Positions 9,236 to 16,649 of a stretch of DNA of 64,000 bases are shown piece by piece. The position numbers and the translations under genes were made by a program. A model generated the notes under the pieces. That model was given only the letters and a program-made list of their open reading frames with translations, did no database searches and was not told where the DNA came from. The stretch's first letter is position 1. Every line of letters starts with the position of its first letter. This stretch comes from Endosaccharibacter trunci (lineage in GTDB: Bacteria > Pseudomonadota > Alphaproteobacteria > Acetobacterales > Acetobacteraceae): assembly GCA_024515975.1 (NCBI GenBank), contig JAMSKV010000011.1, positions 1 to 64,000 on the forward strand. The letters run 5' to 3'.

Positions 9236-9715
9236 ATGCCCGTCCCGTTTCTCGCCTGCATGGGGCTCGTGGCCGGACTCTATCATCTGCCGCCCCGCGT
9301 TCTGCCGTCGATCCAGGCGGTGGAAGGCGGAAGTCCCGGGCTCGTGCATCGCAACAGCAACGCCACCGAGGATCTGGGGGTGATGCAGGTGAACACCACC
9401 TGGCTCTGGCCCCTGGCGCGCTACACCCATACCGATCCGGCCACGGTGTATCGGCGCCTGCGCGACGATGCCTGCTACAACGTGGCGGCGGCGGGCGCGA
9501 TCATGCGCACCTATCTGAACGAGACCCATGGCGACCTGATGCGGGCGGTGGGCAACTACCATTCGCACACGCCGGAGCTGAACATCGCCTATCAGGGGAT
9601 GGTGATGCGGTCGGCGCAACGTTTGTTCGAGCCGGGGGCGGCGCCGGCGGTGGCGCAGAGAACGGTGGCGGAGCGGATCGCCCTGCAGCGCCGCATGATC
9701 AAGGATCGGTCGTAA
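9236..9715 (+). CDS. VirB1-like lytic transglycosylase (SLT domain)
   Basis: A compact 159-residue lytic transglycosylase. The catalytic Glu is probably E30 in SIQAVEGG, followed by the ES/GLM-like segment NATEDLGVMQVNTTW and the late motif AVGNYHSHTP. This form, with EGG rather than ES, occurs in VirB1 and IagB-type enzymes that open peptidoglycan for secretion or conjugation machines. A short hydrophobic N-terminus (FLACMGLVAGLY) may direct export. It is divergent from gspG, and a role in making room for the secretion system is plausible but unproven. A TTG lies just before the chosen ATG. Confidence 0.8.
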   Translation: MPVPFLACMGLVAGLYHLPPRVLPSIQAVEGGSPGLVHRNSNATEDLGVMQVNTTWLWPLARYTHTDPATVYRRLRDDACYNVAAAGAIMRTYLNETHGDLMRAVGNYHSHTPELNIAYQGMVMRSAQRLFEPGAAPAVAQRTVAERIALQRRMIKDRS

Positions 9716-9723
9716 CATTCGGG

Positions 9724-9771
9724 GATGAAAGGGGCCCAGCCCCTTTCCGGGGCATGGGGCAGCGCCCCATC
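9724..9771. terminator. family B double-hairpin repeat, copy 1
   Basis: Two GC-rich hairpins in tandem: AAAGGGGC/GCCCCTTT (9728-9735, 9739-9746) and ATGGGGC/GCCCCAT (9754-9760, 9764-9770). It sits exactly between the convergent transglycosylase (ends 9715) and glycosyltransferase (ends 9774), as expected of a bidirectional terminator. The same unit recurs at 14864-14912. Confidence 0.82.
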
Positions 9772-9773
9772 AC

Positions 9774-11210
9774 CTACATCAACGCCTCCAGCAACTCCCG
9801 AACCGTCTCGTCCCACCCCACCGGCCGGAACGCGCGCTCAACCTCCGCCGCCCAGTCCCGCGTGCCGGCCTCGTCCTCGATCGCCCGCCTGATCTCCCGG
9901 AAGGCCGCGTTGCCGTCCTCCGGGTCGAAGTAGCGCGCCAGCGCTCCGCCCGCTTCCGGCAGGGCGCTGCTGTTCGACGCCAGGCAGGGCCGGCCGAAAC
10001 CAAGACTTTCCGTCACCGGCAATCCCCAGCCCTCGTAGAAGGACGGGAACACGGTGAAGCGGCAACCGCGATAAAGCTGCTCCAGCTCGCCGTCGTCCGG
10101 ATCCTCGACGAACACGATCTTGCCGCCGAGCCAGTCGGTGTTGCGGAGCTGGCCGACCAGATCCTCCACCAGCCAGCCGATGCGTCCGGCGAAGACCAGG
10201 CTCGGCACCTGCTCCGCCGGCATCTCGTCCAGCAGACGACGCCAGACCCGAAACAGGAGGATATGGTTCTTGCGCACTTCCAGGGTGGAGACGATCAGCA
10301 CGTAGCTGTCCGGCGCCGGCAGCCGCCTGGACGCAGTGGGCACCGCCGCGGCGTTCTGTCCGGGTTTGGAGAAGCCAGTGCCGAGCGGGATCGCCTGCGG
10401 CGCATGCAACAGGGGGATCGCCTGGCGAGATGCGTAGCGCTCCAGATCCCGGGCGGTGGACCGGCTGACGGCCAGCGGCAGATCCACCAAAGGCAGCAAC
10501 GTGTTCAGCCAGTGCCCGAATCGCGCCACCAGGTTGCGCTGGCACCATTCCGGACGGATCAGCGGGATCACGTCATGGAACAGCACGGACACACGCAGGC
10601 CGTGAGTCTGGCGCGCCTCGGCGACCATCGCGGCATAGAACGGATGGAACCAGGGCGAGCCCGGCGCCAGCAGAACGTCGCCAGCCCGCGCATCCCGGTC
10701 GAAGCGGAGCGCGGGCGGTCCCGTCTCCGGCCGGCCGGCCGGCTCCGCCCGATGCCGGGACCGGCGCAGGCGGGCGGCGCCGAGGCGCCCCGCCGCCAGA
10801 GCAAGATGCGCCGCGGATGCCAGACCGTCCTTCTGCGCCTTCAGCAGACGAACGGCGGGCGTGCGGATCTCGAGCGGCAGCCTGTAGGCCAGACGGCGCA
10901 TGGTCCCCGGCGCCGCGGCGCCGTCGGCGCTGTCATCGCGCCGGGTGGCGGGGTTCGGCGCGGCGATGGCGGCGGGCGCCGTCAGGCGGCGATGCAGGGC
11001 GTCGATCTGTTCGAAAGCGACCGAAACGAAACCGTTCCGCGCCGGATCGTGGCGCAGAAAGCCGATCCGGTCCGCCGCCTGAGCCTGCAGCGCGCGGCAC
11101 AGCTCGAACACCACGCGCTGGATTCCGCTCGGCCGTGTGCTTCCGGCGGCATACTGGAACAGGTCTTCCACATCGACCCAGATCCGGTTCGGTCCGATCT
11201 CGGCTGGCAT
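9774..11210 (-). CDS. GT4-family glycosyltransferase
   Basis: A 478-residue GT-B glycosyltransferase. The C-terminal nucleotide-sugar binding half is clear: the strand STLEVRKNHILLFRVW, then the E-x7-E type motif FYEGWGLPVTESLGFGRPCL (about residues 410-429) and SNSSALPEAGG. The N-terminal half contains ILFHDVIPLIRPEW-like sequence typical of mannosyl/rhamnosyltransferases of the GT1/GT4 group used for surface polysaccharide. The reading frame extends upstream to 11336, but the ATG at 11210 gives the natural start MPAEIGPNRIWVDVEDLFQY. The sugar and acceptor cannot be determined; no capsule or exopolysaccharide cluster is adjacent. Confidence 0.82.
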   Translation of the reverse strand: MPAEIGPNRIWVDVEDLFQYAAGSTRPSGIQRVVFELCRALQAQAADRIGFLRHDPARNGFVSVAFEQIDALHRRLTAPAAIAAPNPATRRDDSADGAAAPGTMRRLAYRLPLEIRTPAVRLLKAQKDGLASAAHLALAAGRLGAARLRRSRHRAEPAGRPETGPPALRFDRDARAGDVLLAPGSPWFHPFYAAMVAEARQTHGLRVSVLFHDVIPLIRPEWCQRNLVARFGHWLNTLLPLVDLPLAVSRSTARDLERYASRQAIPLLHAPQAIPLGTGFSKPGQNAAAVPTASRRLPAPDSYVLIVSTLEVRKNHILLFRVWRRLLDEMPAEQVPSLVFAGRIGWLVEDLVGQLRNTDWLGGKIVFVEDPDDGELEQLYRGCRFTVFPSFYEGWGLPVTESLGFGRPCLASNSSALPEAGGALARYFDPEDGNAAFREIRRAIEDEAGTRDWAAEVERAFRPVGWDETVRELLEALM

Positions 11211-11356
11211 GCGTGGTTTCCCCCGGATCGGCCCGGCGGTGCGTCGGGCCGGTTTTGCGTCGGGCGGCACGGACTGCCAGACTTGTTCCGATCGCGCGGC
11301 CGAATGGTGGCCGGGGGATGCGCCATCTGGAGCCAAGCGTCAACGTGACCGTGTTC

Positions 11357-11680
11357 ATGCCCCGAAACGTTCCGGCCCTCCCCGTTCTGCTCTGCTCCGC
11401 TGCCATGGCACTCCTGGCCGGCTGCGCTCCGCGCTCCTGCGCCAATCCCTACGTGCTCGACTTCCTGGACCAGGCCGATGCGCGCGCCGACGTGTGGCAT
11501 GCGGGCATCCTCCACGACCCGGTGGTAACCGCGCCGGGCGCGACGCCGGACCTTTTGCGCTGCTCGGTCTGGGAGCAGGTGCGCCGCCCCGGCGACGGAC
11601 GGATCGTGCTACGACCGCAATATTTCACCCTCCGTCATCTGGGCGAAGGCTGGGAGATCGCTGCACCTTCGCAACCGTGA
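11357..11680 (+). CDS. small lipoprotein of unknown function
   Basis: A predicted 107-residue lipoprotein: the signal peptide runs to AMALLAGC (lipidated Cys near residue 20), followed by a short soluble domain with two further cysteines. I do not recognise a family. An in-frame ATG at 11318 or GTG at 11351 could also be the start, but the ATG at 11357 gives the most normal lipoprotein leader (MPRNVPALPVLLCSAAMALL). The gene is divergent from the glycosyltransferase ending at 9774. Confidence 0.6.
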   Translation: MPRNVPALPVLLCSAAMALLAGCAPRSCANPYVLDFLDQADARADVWHAGILHDPVVTAPGATPDLLRCSVWEQVRRPGDGRIVLRPQYFTLRHLGEGWEIAAPSQP

Positions 11681-11881
11681 TCGCCAAAACAGGCAAATCC
11701 AGGCCGATTGCCCGAGTTTTCCACATCTCCGTGCAGTCGGGGGGCTTGAAGCGGCTCTAAGGTGCTGTCTTTGTCAGTCCAGGCGCGATCCCGTCATGCG
11801 GGGCACTTGCCGCAGCACGGAACGGTTCTGCAACTCCCTGCGGGCCGGACGTCGCTGCTCTCACCAATCGGAGGAAGAACC

Positions 11882-12220
11882 ATGAATCATGCCGATCTCG
11901 TGGCGAAGGTCGCATCGCACGCCGATCTGTCCCGGGACGCCGCCGGCCAGGTGCTCGAGGCGGTCGCCAAGACCATCGTCGAGGCGCTGCACGCCGGTGA
12001 AGAGGTCCGTTATTCCGGCCTCGGCATCTTCGACGTGTCCGAGCGCGCCGCGCGCCAGGGCCGCAATCCGCAGACCGGCGAGGCGATCTCGATCGCGGCC
12101 AGCAAGGCGGCCCGTTTCCGCGCCGCCAAGGGCCTGAAGGACGCGCTGAACGGCGAGTCCGCCAAGCCGGCCGCGAAGAAGGACGCAGCGCCGAAGAAGG
12201 CCGCGCCGAAGAAGAAGTAA
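11882..12220 (+). CDS. HU-family DNA-binding protein with basic tail
   Basis: A 112-residue nucleoid protein. Residues 1-90 are a standard HU/IHF fold with the DNA-clamping arm tip RNPQTGE at 61-67. After about residue 92 it carries a Lys/Ala/Pro tail (repeats of KPAAKK and PKKAAPKKK) that classical HU lacks; such tails resemble those of histone-H1-like and mycobacterial HU proteins and add non-specific DNA binding. ATG at 11882 follows GGAGGAAGAACC. The gene ends in a perfect inverted repeat shared with the convergent aminotransferase. Confidence 0.88.
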   Translation: MNHADLVAKVASHADLSRDAAGQVLEAVAKTIVEALHAGEEVRYSGLGIFDVSERAARQGRNPQTGEAISIAASKAARFRAAKGLKDALNGESAKPAAKKDAAPKKAAPKKK

Positions 12221-12239
12221 GGAGGGCTCTCAGCCCTCC
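12221..12239. terminator. bidirectional hairpin between HU and aminotransferase genes
   Basis: GGAGGGCT-CTC-AGCCCTCC, a perfect 8-bp inverted repeat starting directly after the HU stop codon and containing the stop codon of the convergent gene (12230-12232). It probably ends transcription from both sides. Confidence 0.65.
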
Positions 12240-13474
12240 GCGTATCGGGCGCGCGCCGCATCCACGGCCGCGCCCGAGCGCACATCGACGCCCTCGCCGC
12301 GCAGCACCGCTTCCAGCGCGCCCAGCGTCGTCAGCACGGCGTCCTTGCGGCAGTTGTAGCCCATGGTGCCGATGCGCCAGATCCGCCCGGCCAGGGCGCC
12401 GAACGACGATCCGATCTCGATCTGGAACTCCTCGCGCATCGCCGCACGCACACGCTCGCCGTTCACGCCGGCCGGGATCTCGATTCCCACCACATTGTGC
12501 ATCTTGTTCGCCTGGTCGCCGAACAGGGTCAGGCCCATCGCCTCCAGCCCGCGCGCCATGGCCTGCCCGTTCAGAAGGTGCCGGGCGATCCGGCGCTCCA
12601 GCCCCTCCTCGACCACCAGACGGGCGCATTCGCGCGCGCCATAGAGCATGGTGCTGGCCTCGGTATGGTGGTTCAGCCGGCGCTCGGACCAGTAATCCAT
12701 CAGCATGGCGAGATCGAAATAATTGGACGCGATACGGCGTCCCGCGCCCGGCCGGTCGCCTCCGGACGCGATACCCTTCTCCACATGGCGGCGGCCGTCG
12801 ATTCGCGCCGCGGCCCGCTCGGAGATCGTGATCGGCGCGGAGCCGGACGGACCGGCCAGGCATTTCTGCAGGCCGGCGGTGACGATGTCGGCGCCCCATT
12901 CGTCCACGGGCACGTCCATGCCGCCGAGCGTGGCGGTCGCGTCGACATAGAGCAGCGCACCGTGCCGTGCGCAGAGACGACCGATCCCGTCCATCGGCTG
13001 GGCGATGGTGGTGGAAGTGTCGCCGAACACGGCGGCCACCACACACGGCTTCACCCGGGCCACCGCCTCCTCGATCGCGGAGAACGGGATCGCCTGGCCC
13101 CATTCCGCCGCTACGACGCTGATCTCCGCGCCGCAGCGCTCCGCGATCTCGCTCAAGAGCAGGCCGAACCGGCCGGCGCTGAGGATCACGATCGGATCGC
13201 CCGGCTCCAGGAGCGAGACCAGCGCGGCCTCGATTCCCGCGCGCGCGGTGCCGTCGACCAGGAAAGTCCAGCGATTGCCGGTCTGGAACACCTGGCGGTA
13301 GAGCGCCATGGTCTCGTTCATGTAGCCGGTGAATTCGGGGTCGAACTGCCCCAGGAGCTGCGCCGACATCGCCCGCAGCACGCGGGGATGGGCATTGATC
13401 GGCCCCGGCCCCATCAGCAGGCGCGCAGGCGGGTCGATCTCTGCGAAGGGCGCAACGGCGGGGATCGGGTTCAT
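12230..13474 (-). CDS. class V aminotransferase (alanine/ureidoglycine-glyoxylate type)
   Basis: A 414-residue PLP enzyme. The opening LLMGPGPINAHPRVLRAMS is typical of the alanine-glyoxylate/serine-pyruvate/ureidoglycine-glyoxylate aminotransferase group (PucG-like). The PLP lysine is in GLQKCLAGPSGSAP, and DATATLGGMDV carries the aspartate that pairs with the cofactor nitrogen. These enzymes pass an amino group from a small amino acid or ureidoglycine to glyoxylate. No other purine-degradation gene is nearby, so the precise substrate stays open. ATG at 13474 gives a start common to the family. Divergent from the M29 peptidase at 13608. Confidence 0.85.
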   Translation of the reverse strand: MNPIPAVAPFAEIDPPARLLMGPGPINAHPRVLRAMSAQLLGQFDPEFTGYMNETMALYRQVFQTGNRWTFLVDGTARAGIEAALVSLLEPGDPIVILSAGRFGLLLSEIAERCGAEISVVAAEWGQAIPFSAIEEAVARVKPCVVAAVFGDTSTTIAQPMDGIGRLCARHGALLYVDATATLGGMDVPVDEWGADIVTAGLQKCLAGPSGSAPITISERAAARIDGRRHVEKGIASGGDRPGAGRRIASNYFDLAMLMDYWSERRLNHHTEASTMLYGARECARLVVEEGLERRIARHLLNGQAMARGLEAMGLTLFGDQANKMHNVVGIEIPAGVNGERVRAAMREEFQIEIGSSFGALAGRIWRIGTMGYNCRKDAVLTTLGALEAVLRGEGVDVRSGAAVDAARARYAEG

Positions 13475-13607
13475 GTCGCGGACACCTTTCGGGCGGAGAA
13501 CGGGAGGGGCGAGGACGAGAGCAGCATCCCCCGAGCGCGACCGCGTTTCAACTTGCGCCGGTCGAGCAGCCCGCGCAGAGAAGAAGCACTGGATCAGGAG
13601 ATTGCCG

Positions 13608-14855
13608 ATGGACGCCCTTCCGACCGACTCCATGACCGCGCCGCTCGCGCAGAAGCTGGACCGGCTGGCGGAGACCGCCGTGCGCGTCGGGCTCAACATC
13701 CAGCGCGGCCAGGAGCTGCTGATCACCGCGCCGCTCGACGCCGTGCCGCTGGTGCGCCGCATCACCGAACATGCCTACCGCGCCGGCGCCTCGCTGGTGA
13801 CGACGTTCCTCAACGACGACGAAAGCCGCCTCGCCCGCTTCCGTTTCGCGCCGGACGAGAGCTTCGACGCCGCCCCGGTCTGGCTCGCCGACGGCATCGC
13901 CCAGGCCTTCCGCCAGAATGCGGCCAGGCTGGCGATCACCGGCGACGACCCTTCGCTCCTGGCCGGCCAGGACCCTGACAAGGTGTCGCGCGCCAGCCGG
14001 GCGCAGTCGCGGGCGAACCGGCCCTCGCTGGAGCTGATCACCAATTTCGCCATCAACTGGAGCATCGTCGCCTATGCCACCCCGGCCTGGGCGCGCACCG
14101 TGTTTCCGGGCGTGCCGGAGGCCGAGGCCGTCGCGCGGCTGTGGGACGCGATCCTGGCCGCCTCGCGCGTGACCGGCCCCGATCCGGTGGCGGACTGGGC
14201 GGCGCATAACCGCGTGCTGGCCGAGCGCGGCCGTATGCTGAACGAGCGCGATTTCGCCGCCCTGCGGTTCCGGGGTCCGGACACCGATCTGACGGTGGGT
14301 CTGGCGGACGGCCATCTCTGGGCCGGCGGCGCCGAGCACGCCGCCAACGGCGTGCTGTGCAACCCGAACCTGCCCACGGAGGAGGTGTTCACCACCCCGC
14401 ATCGTCTTCGCGTCGACGGCACGGTGCGCTCCACCAAGCCGCTCTCCTACCAGGGCACGCTGATCGACGGCATCCAGGTGCGGTTCGAGGGCGGACGCAT
14501 CGTCGAGGCGCATGCCGAGAAGGGCGAGGCCGTGCTGGCGAAGGTCCTGGCCACGGACGAGGGCGCCGCGCGCCTGGGCGAGGTGGCGCTGGTGCCGCAT
14601 TCCTCGCCGATCTCGCAGAGCGGCGTGCTGTTCCAGAACACGCTGTTCGACGAGAACGCGGCCAGCCATATCGCGCTGGGCCAGGCCTACAGCAAATGCA
14701 TGCGCGACGGCGTTCCGGGCAGCTTGTCCGAGCGCGGGGCCAATGAGAGCCTGATCCATATCGACTGGATGATCGGCTCCGGCGCGATCGACGTGGACGC
14801 GATCGAGAAGGAAGGCGGCGTGGTGCCGCTCATGCGCGCCGGCGAGTGGTGCTGA
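13608..14855 (+). CDS. M29-family aminopeptidase
   Basis: A 415-residue metallo-aminopeptidase of the thermophilic family M29. The N-terminal domain (RVGLNIQRGQELLITAPLDA) and the C-terminal active-site domain are present, with metal ligands expected in FTTPH (HR), EVALVPHSSPIS, ENAASHIALGQAY and SLIHIDWMIGS. The family removes N-terminal residues from peptides with a pair of divalent metals. ATG at 13608 is preceded by CAGGAG at 13595-13600. The gene ends at a family B double hairpin. Confidence 0.88.
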   Translation: MDALPTDSMTAPLAQKLDRLAETAVRVGLNIQRGQELLITAPLDAVPLVRRITEHAYRAGASLVTTFLNDDESRLARFRFAPDESFDAAPVWLADGIAQAFRQNAARLAITGDDPSLLAGQDPDKVSRASRAQSRANRPSLELITNFAINWSIVAYATPAWARTVFPGVPEAEAVARLWDAILAASRVTGPDPVADWAAHNRVLAERGRMLNERDFAALRFRGPDTDLTVGLADGHLWAGGAEHAANGVLCNPNLPTEEVFTTPHRLRVDGTVRSTKPLSYQGTLIDGIQVRFEGGRIVEAHAEKGEAVLAKVLATDEGAARLGEVALVPHSSPISQSGVLFQNTLFDENAASHIALGQAYSKCMRDGVPGSLSERGANESLIHIDWMIGSGAIDVDAIEKEGGVVPLMRAGEWC

Positions 14856-14863
14856 ACAAGCCG

Positions 14864-14912
14864 GGATGAAAGGGGCCGCCGCCCCTTTCCGGGGTTCGGG
14901 GCAACGCCCCGA
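14864..14912. terminator. family B double-hairpin repeat, copy 2
   Basis: Hairpins AAAGGGGC/GCCCCTTT (14869-14876, 14881-14888) and TCGGGGC/GCCCCGA (14896-14902, 14906-14912). Almost the same sequence as the unit at 9724-9771, and again placed between two convergent genes (the M29 peptidase and yoeB). Confidence 0.82.
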
Positions 14913-14913
14913 G

Positions 14914-15183
14914 CTATCGGTAGTGGTATCGGCAAGCCGCCACGATCAGACGCCGCTCCGCTCCGCCGCCCTCGACGGCGTAGACAAAGCGATGATCCAG
15001 TGTGATCCGGCACGACCACCATCCCGCCAGATCGCCTTTCAGAGGTTCCGGCTTGCCTAATCCCTGGAACGGCGTGCGTCGGATGTTTCCGATCAGCGCG
15101 TTCACCCTGGCCAGACTGTCGCGGTCGTTCTCGACCCAGAACTGATAATCTTCCCAGCCTTCCGCCGTGAAGCAGATCTTCAC
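14914..15183 (-). CDS. yoeB: YoeB/Txe-family mRNA interferase toxin
   Basis: An 89-residue toxin of the RelE/YoeB fold that cleaves mRNA in the ribosomal A site. The residues known to matter in E. coli YoeB are at matching places: E46 (GLGKPE), R65 (TLDHRFVY) and the C-terminal histidine-tyrosine pair H87/Y88 (ACRYHYR). The start overlaps the antitoxin stop by 4 bp (ATGA), so synthesis is coupled to the antitoxin. The length and catalytic residues indicate an active toxin. Confidence 0.92.
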   Translation of the reverse strand: MKICFTAEGWEDYQFWVENDRDSLARVNALIGNIRRTPFQGLGKPEPLKGDLAGWWSCRITLDHRFVYAVEGGGAERRLIVAACRYHYR

Positions 15184-15440
15184 GCGCCGGGATCGACCAG
15201 TTCATGCTCCGTGGCCGATCCGGCCCGGGCCGAACGGATCGATCGCAGCAGGCGCTCGGCATTCGGCGGGCTTCGCAGGAGGTGGAGCGTTTCCTCCATG
15301 CCGGCATATTCTTCCGCCGACAGCAGCACGACATCGCCCTTGCCCTGGCGCGTCACCGTCAAGGGCGCACGACGCTCGTGCACGTCATTGAGATGCCGGG
15401 CGAGGTTCTGGCGGAGGTCGGTGTAGGACACGTAATCCAT
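15180..15440 (-). CDS. yefM: YefM/Phd-family antitoxin
   Basis: An 86-residue antitoxin. The N-terminal DNA-binding domain (VSYTDLRQNLARHLNDV) and the PLTVTRQGKGDVVLLSAEEY core are typical of YefM; the C-terminal part should wrap YoeB. It would repress its own operon together with the toxin. It lies directly upstream of yoeB on the same strand and just downstream of a palindromic operator at 15456-15471. Confidence 0.92.
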   Translation of the reverse strand: MDYVSYTDLRQNLARHLNDVHERRAPLTVTRQGKGDVVLLSAEEYAGMEETLHLLRSPPNAERLLRSIRSARAGSATEHELVDPGA

Positions 15441-15455
15441 CGTGCACTCTCCTCG

Positions 15456-15471
15456 ATAAGTACTGACTTAT
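15456..15471 (-). promoter_or_regulatory. probable YefM-YoeB operator
   Basis: ATAAGT-ACTG-ACTTAT, a perfect 6-bp inverted repeat 16 bp upstream of the yefM start, in a stretch richer in A+T than its surroundings. YefM and YefM-YoeB complexes autorepress by binding palindromes over their promoter, so this is the natural candidate site. Confidence 0.65.
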
Positions 15472-15505
15472 GTACGTCAGCCGGGAGGATTGTCAATATG
15501 AACGG

Positions 15506-16633
15506 TCAGGCCCTGGCCGCTCCGCATTCCTCCAGCAGCCGCACCGTCCGCGCCACCACCGCCGCCTCGTCATAGCGTTCCACCGCCCGCACCCGCCCGG
15601 CCTTGCCCATGCGGGCGCGCAGCGCCGCGTCCGTTGCCAGCGTACGCAACGCCGCGGCCAGCGGCGCCACGCTGCGGGGCGGCACCAGCAGGCCGGTGAC
15701 GCCCGGCACCACCTGTTCGCGCGGGCCACGAATATCGGTCGCCACCACCGGCAGGCCGCATAGCATGGCCTCGATCACCGACATGGGCAGCCCCTCGAAA
15801 TGGCTGGGCAGGGTGAAGATGTCGGCGGCGGCGAGCAGGGCGGCGATATCGGTGCGATAGCCGAGCCGGCGCAGTCGCGGACCTAGCGCGCGTTCGGCAC
15901 GCTCGAAGGCCGGGTCGAGCGATTCGCCATGGTCGGAGGAAAGGCGCTCGCCCACGACCCACAGCTCCGCGTCCGGCACCGATTCCATCGCTTCGAGCAG
16001 CTCGGGGTAGCCCTTGTGCCGGACCAGACGCGACACGGCGATCACCACCACCCACCCCTCCGGCACGCCGAGCGCGTCGCGGAGGCGCCGCCTTGCCTCG
16101 GCATCGGGTTGGAAGACAGCGGGCGAGCGGCCATTGCCGATGCCGATCGCGCCGGAATGCAGGCCCAGCCTGCCCGCGTCGGCCGCCTCCTCGTCCGAGA
16201 CCGTGAGATAGAGCGTGGTGACACGCCCGGCGATCCATTCCAGCAGCAGCGCCAGCCAGCGCCGCCTGCGCGAGCCGGGCTGGTTGAACAGGAAGCCGTG
16301 GCAGGTATAGGCGATCGCCCGGACGCCGCAGACACGCGCCGCCAGACGCGCCAGAACCCCGCTGATCGGCATATGCGCGTGCACCAGATCCGGCTTTTCC
16401 CGACGGATCAGCCGCAGCAGCGCCCAGAACGCCCGCGCCTGCGCGACCGGCGACAAGGAGCGGGCCATCGGCGGGGTCAGCACCCGGAAACCGGCCGCGC
16501 GCACATCGTCCAGCAGCGTCCCGTCGGCGCAGACCCCCACCACCTCGTGCCCGTTCCGGCGCAGCCCTTCCATCAAGGGCAGCAGGAAGTGGCGCAGCGA
16601 GAAATCCACGTTGGTGATCTCGAGGATCTTCAT
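15506..16633 (-). CDS. GT4-family glycosyltransferase
   Basis: A 375-residue GT-B glycosyltransferase of the WcaA/PglA-like group. The N-terminal donor/acceptor domain has the Asp/His region KPDLVHAHMPISGVLARLAA, and the C-terminal domain has VSRLVRHKGYPELLEAM and the E-x7-E motif FEGLPMSVIEAMLCGLPVVA. It is the third gene of a leftward operon rpe-heparinase-GT, starting 16 bp after the heparinase-family gene. It probably works on a cell-surface polysaccharide. Confidence 0.83.
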   Translation of the reverse strand: MKILEITNVDFSLRHFLLPLMEGLRRNGHEVVGVCADGTLLDDVRAAGFRVLTPPMARSLSPVAQARAFWALLRLIRREKPDLVHAHMPISGVLARLAARVCGVRAIAYTCHGFLFNQPGSRRRRWLALLLEWIAGRVTTLYLTVSDEEAADAGRLGLHSGAIGIGNGRSPAVFQPDAEARRRLRDALGVPEGWVVVIAVSRLVRHKGYPELLEAMESVPDAELWVVGERLSSDHGESLDPAFERAERALGPRLRRLGYRTDIAALLAAADIFTLPSHFEGLPMSVIEAMLCGLPVVATDIRGPREQVVPGVTGLLVPPRSVAPLAAALRTLATDAALRARMGKAGRVRAVERYDEAAVVARTVRLLEECGAARA

Positions 16634-16649
16634 CGGAACGCGACCCGGA

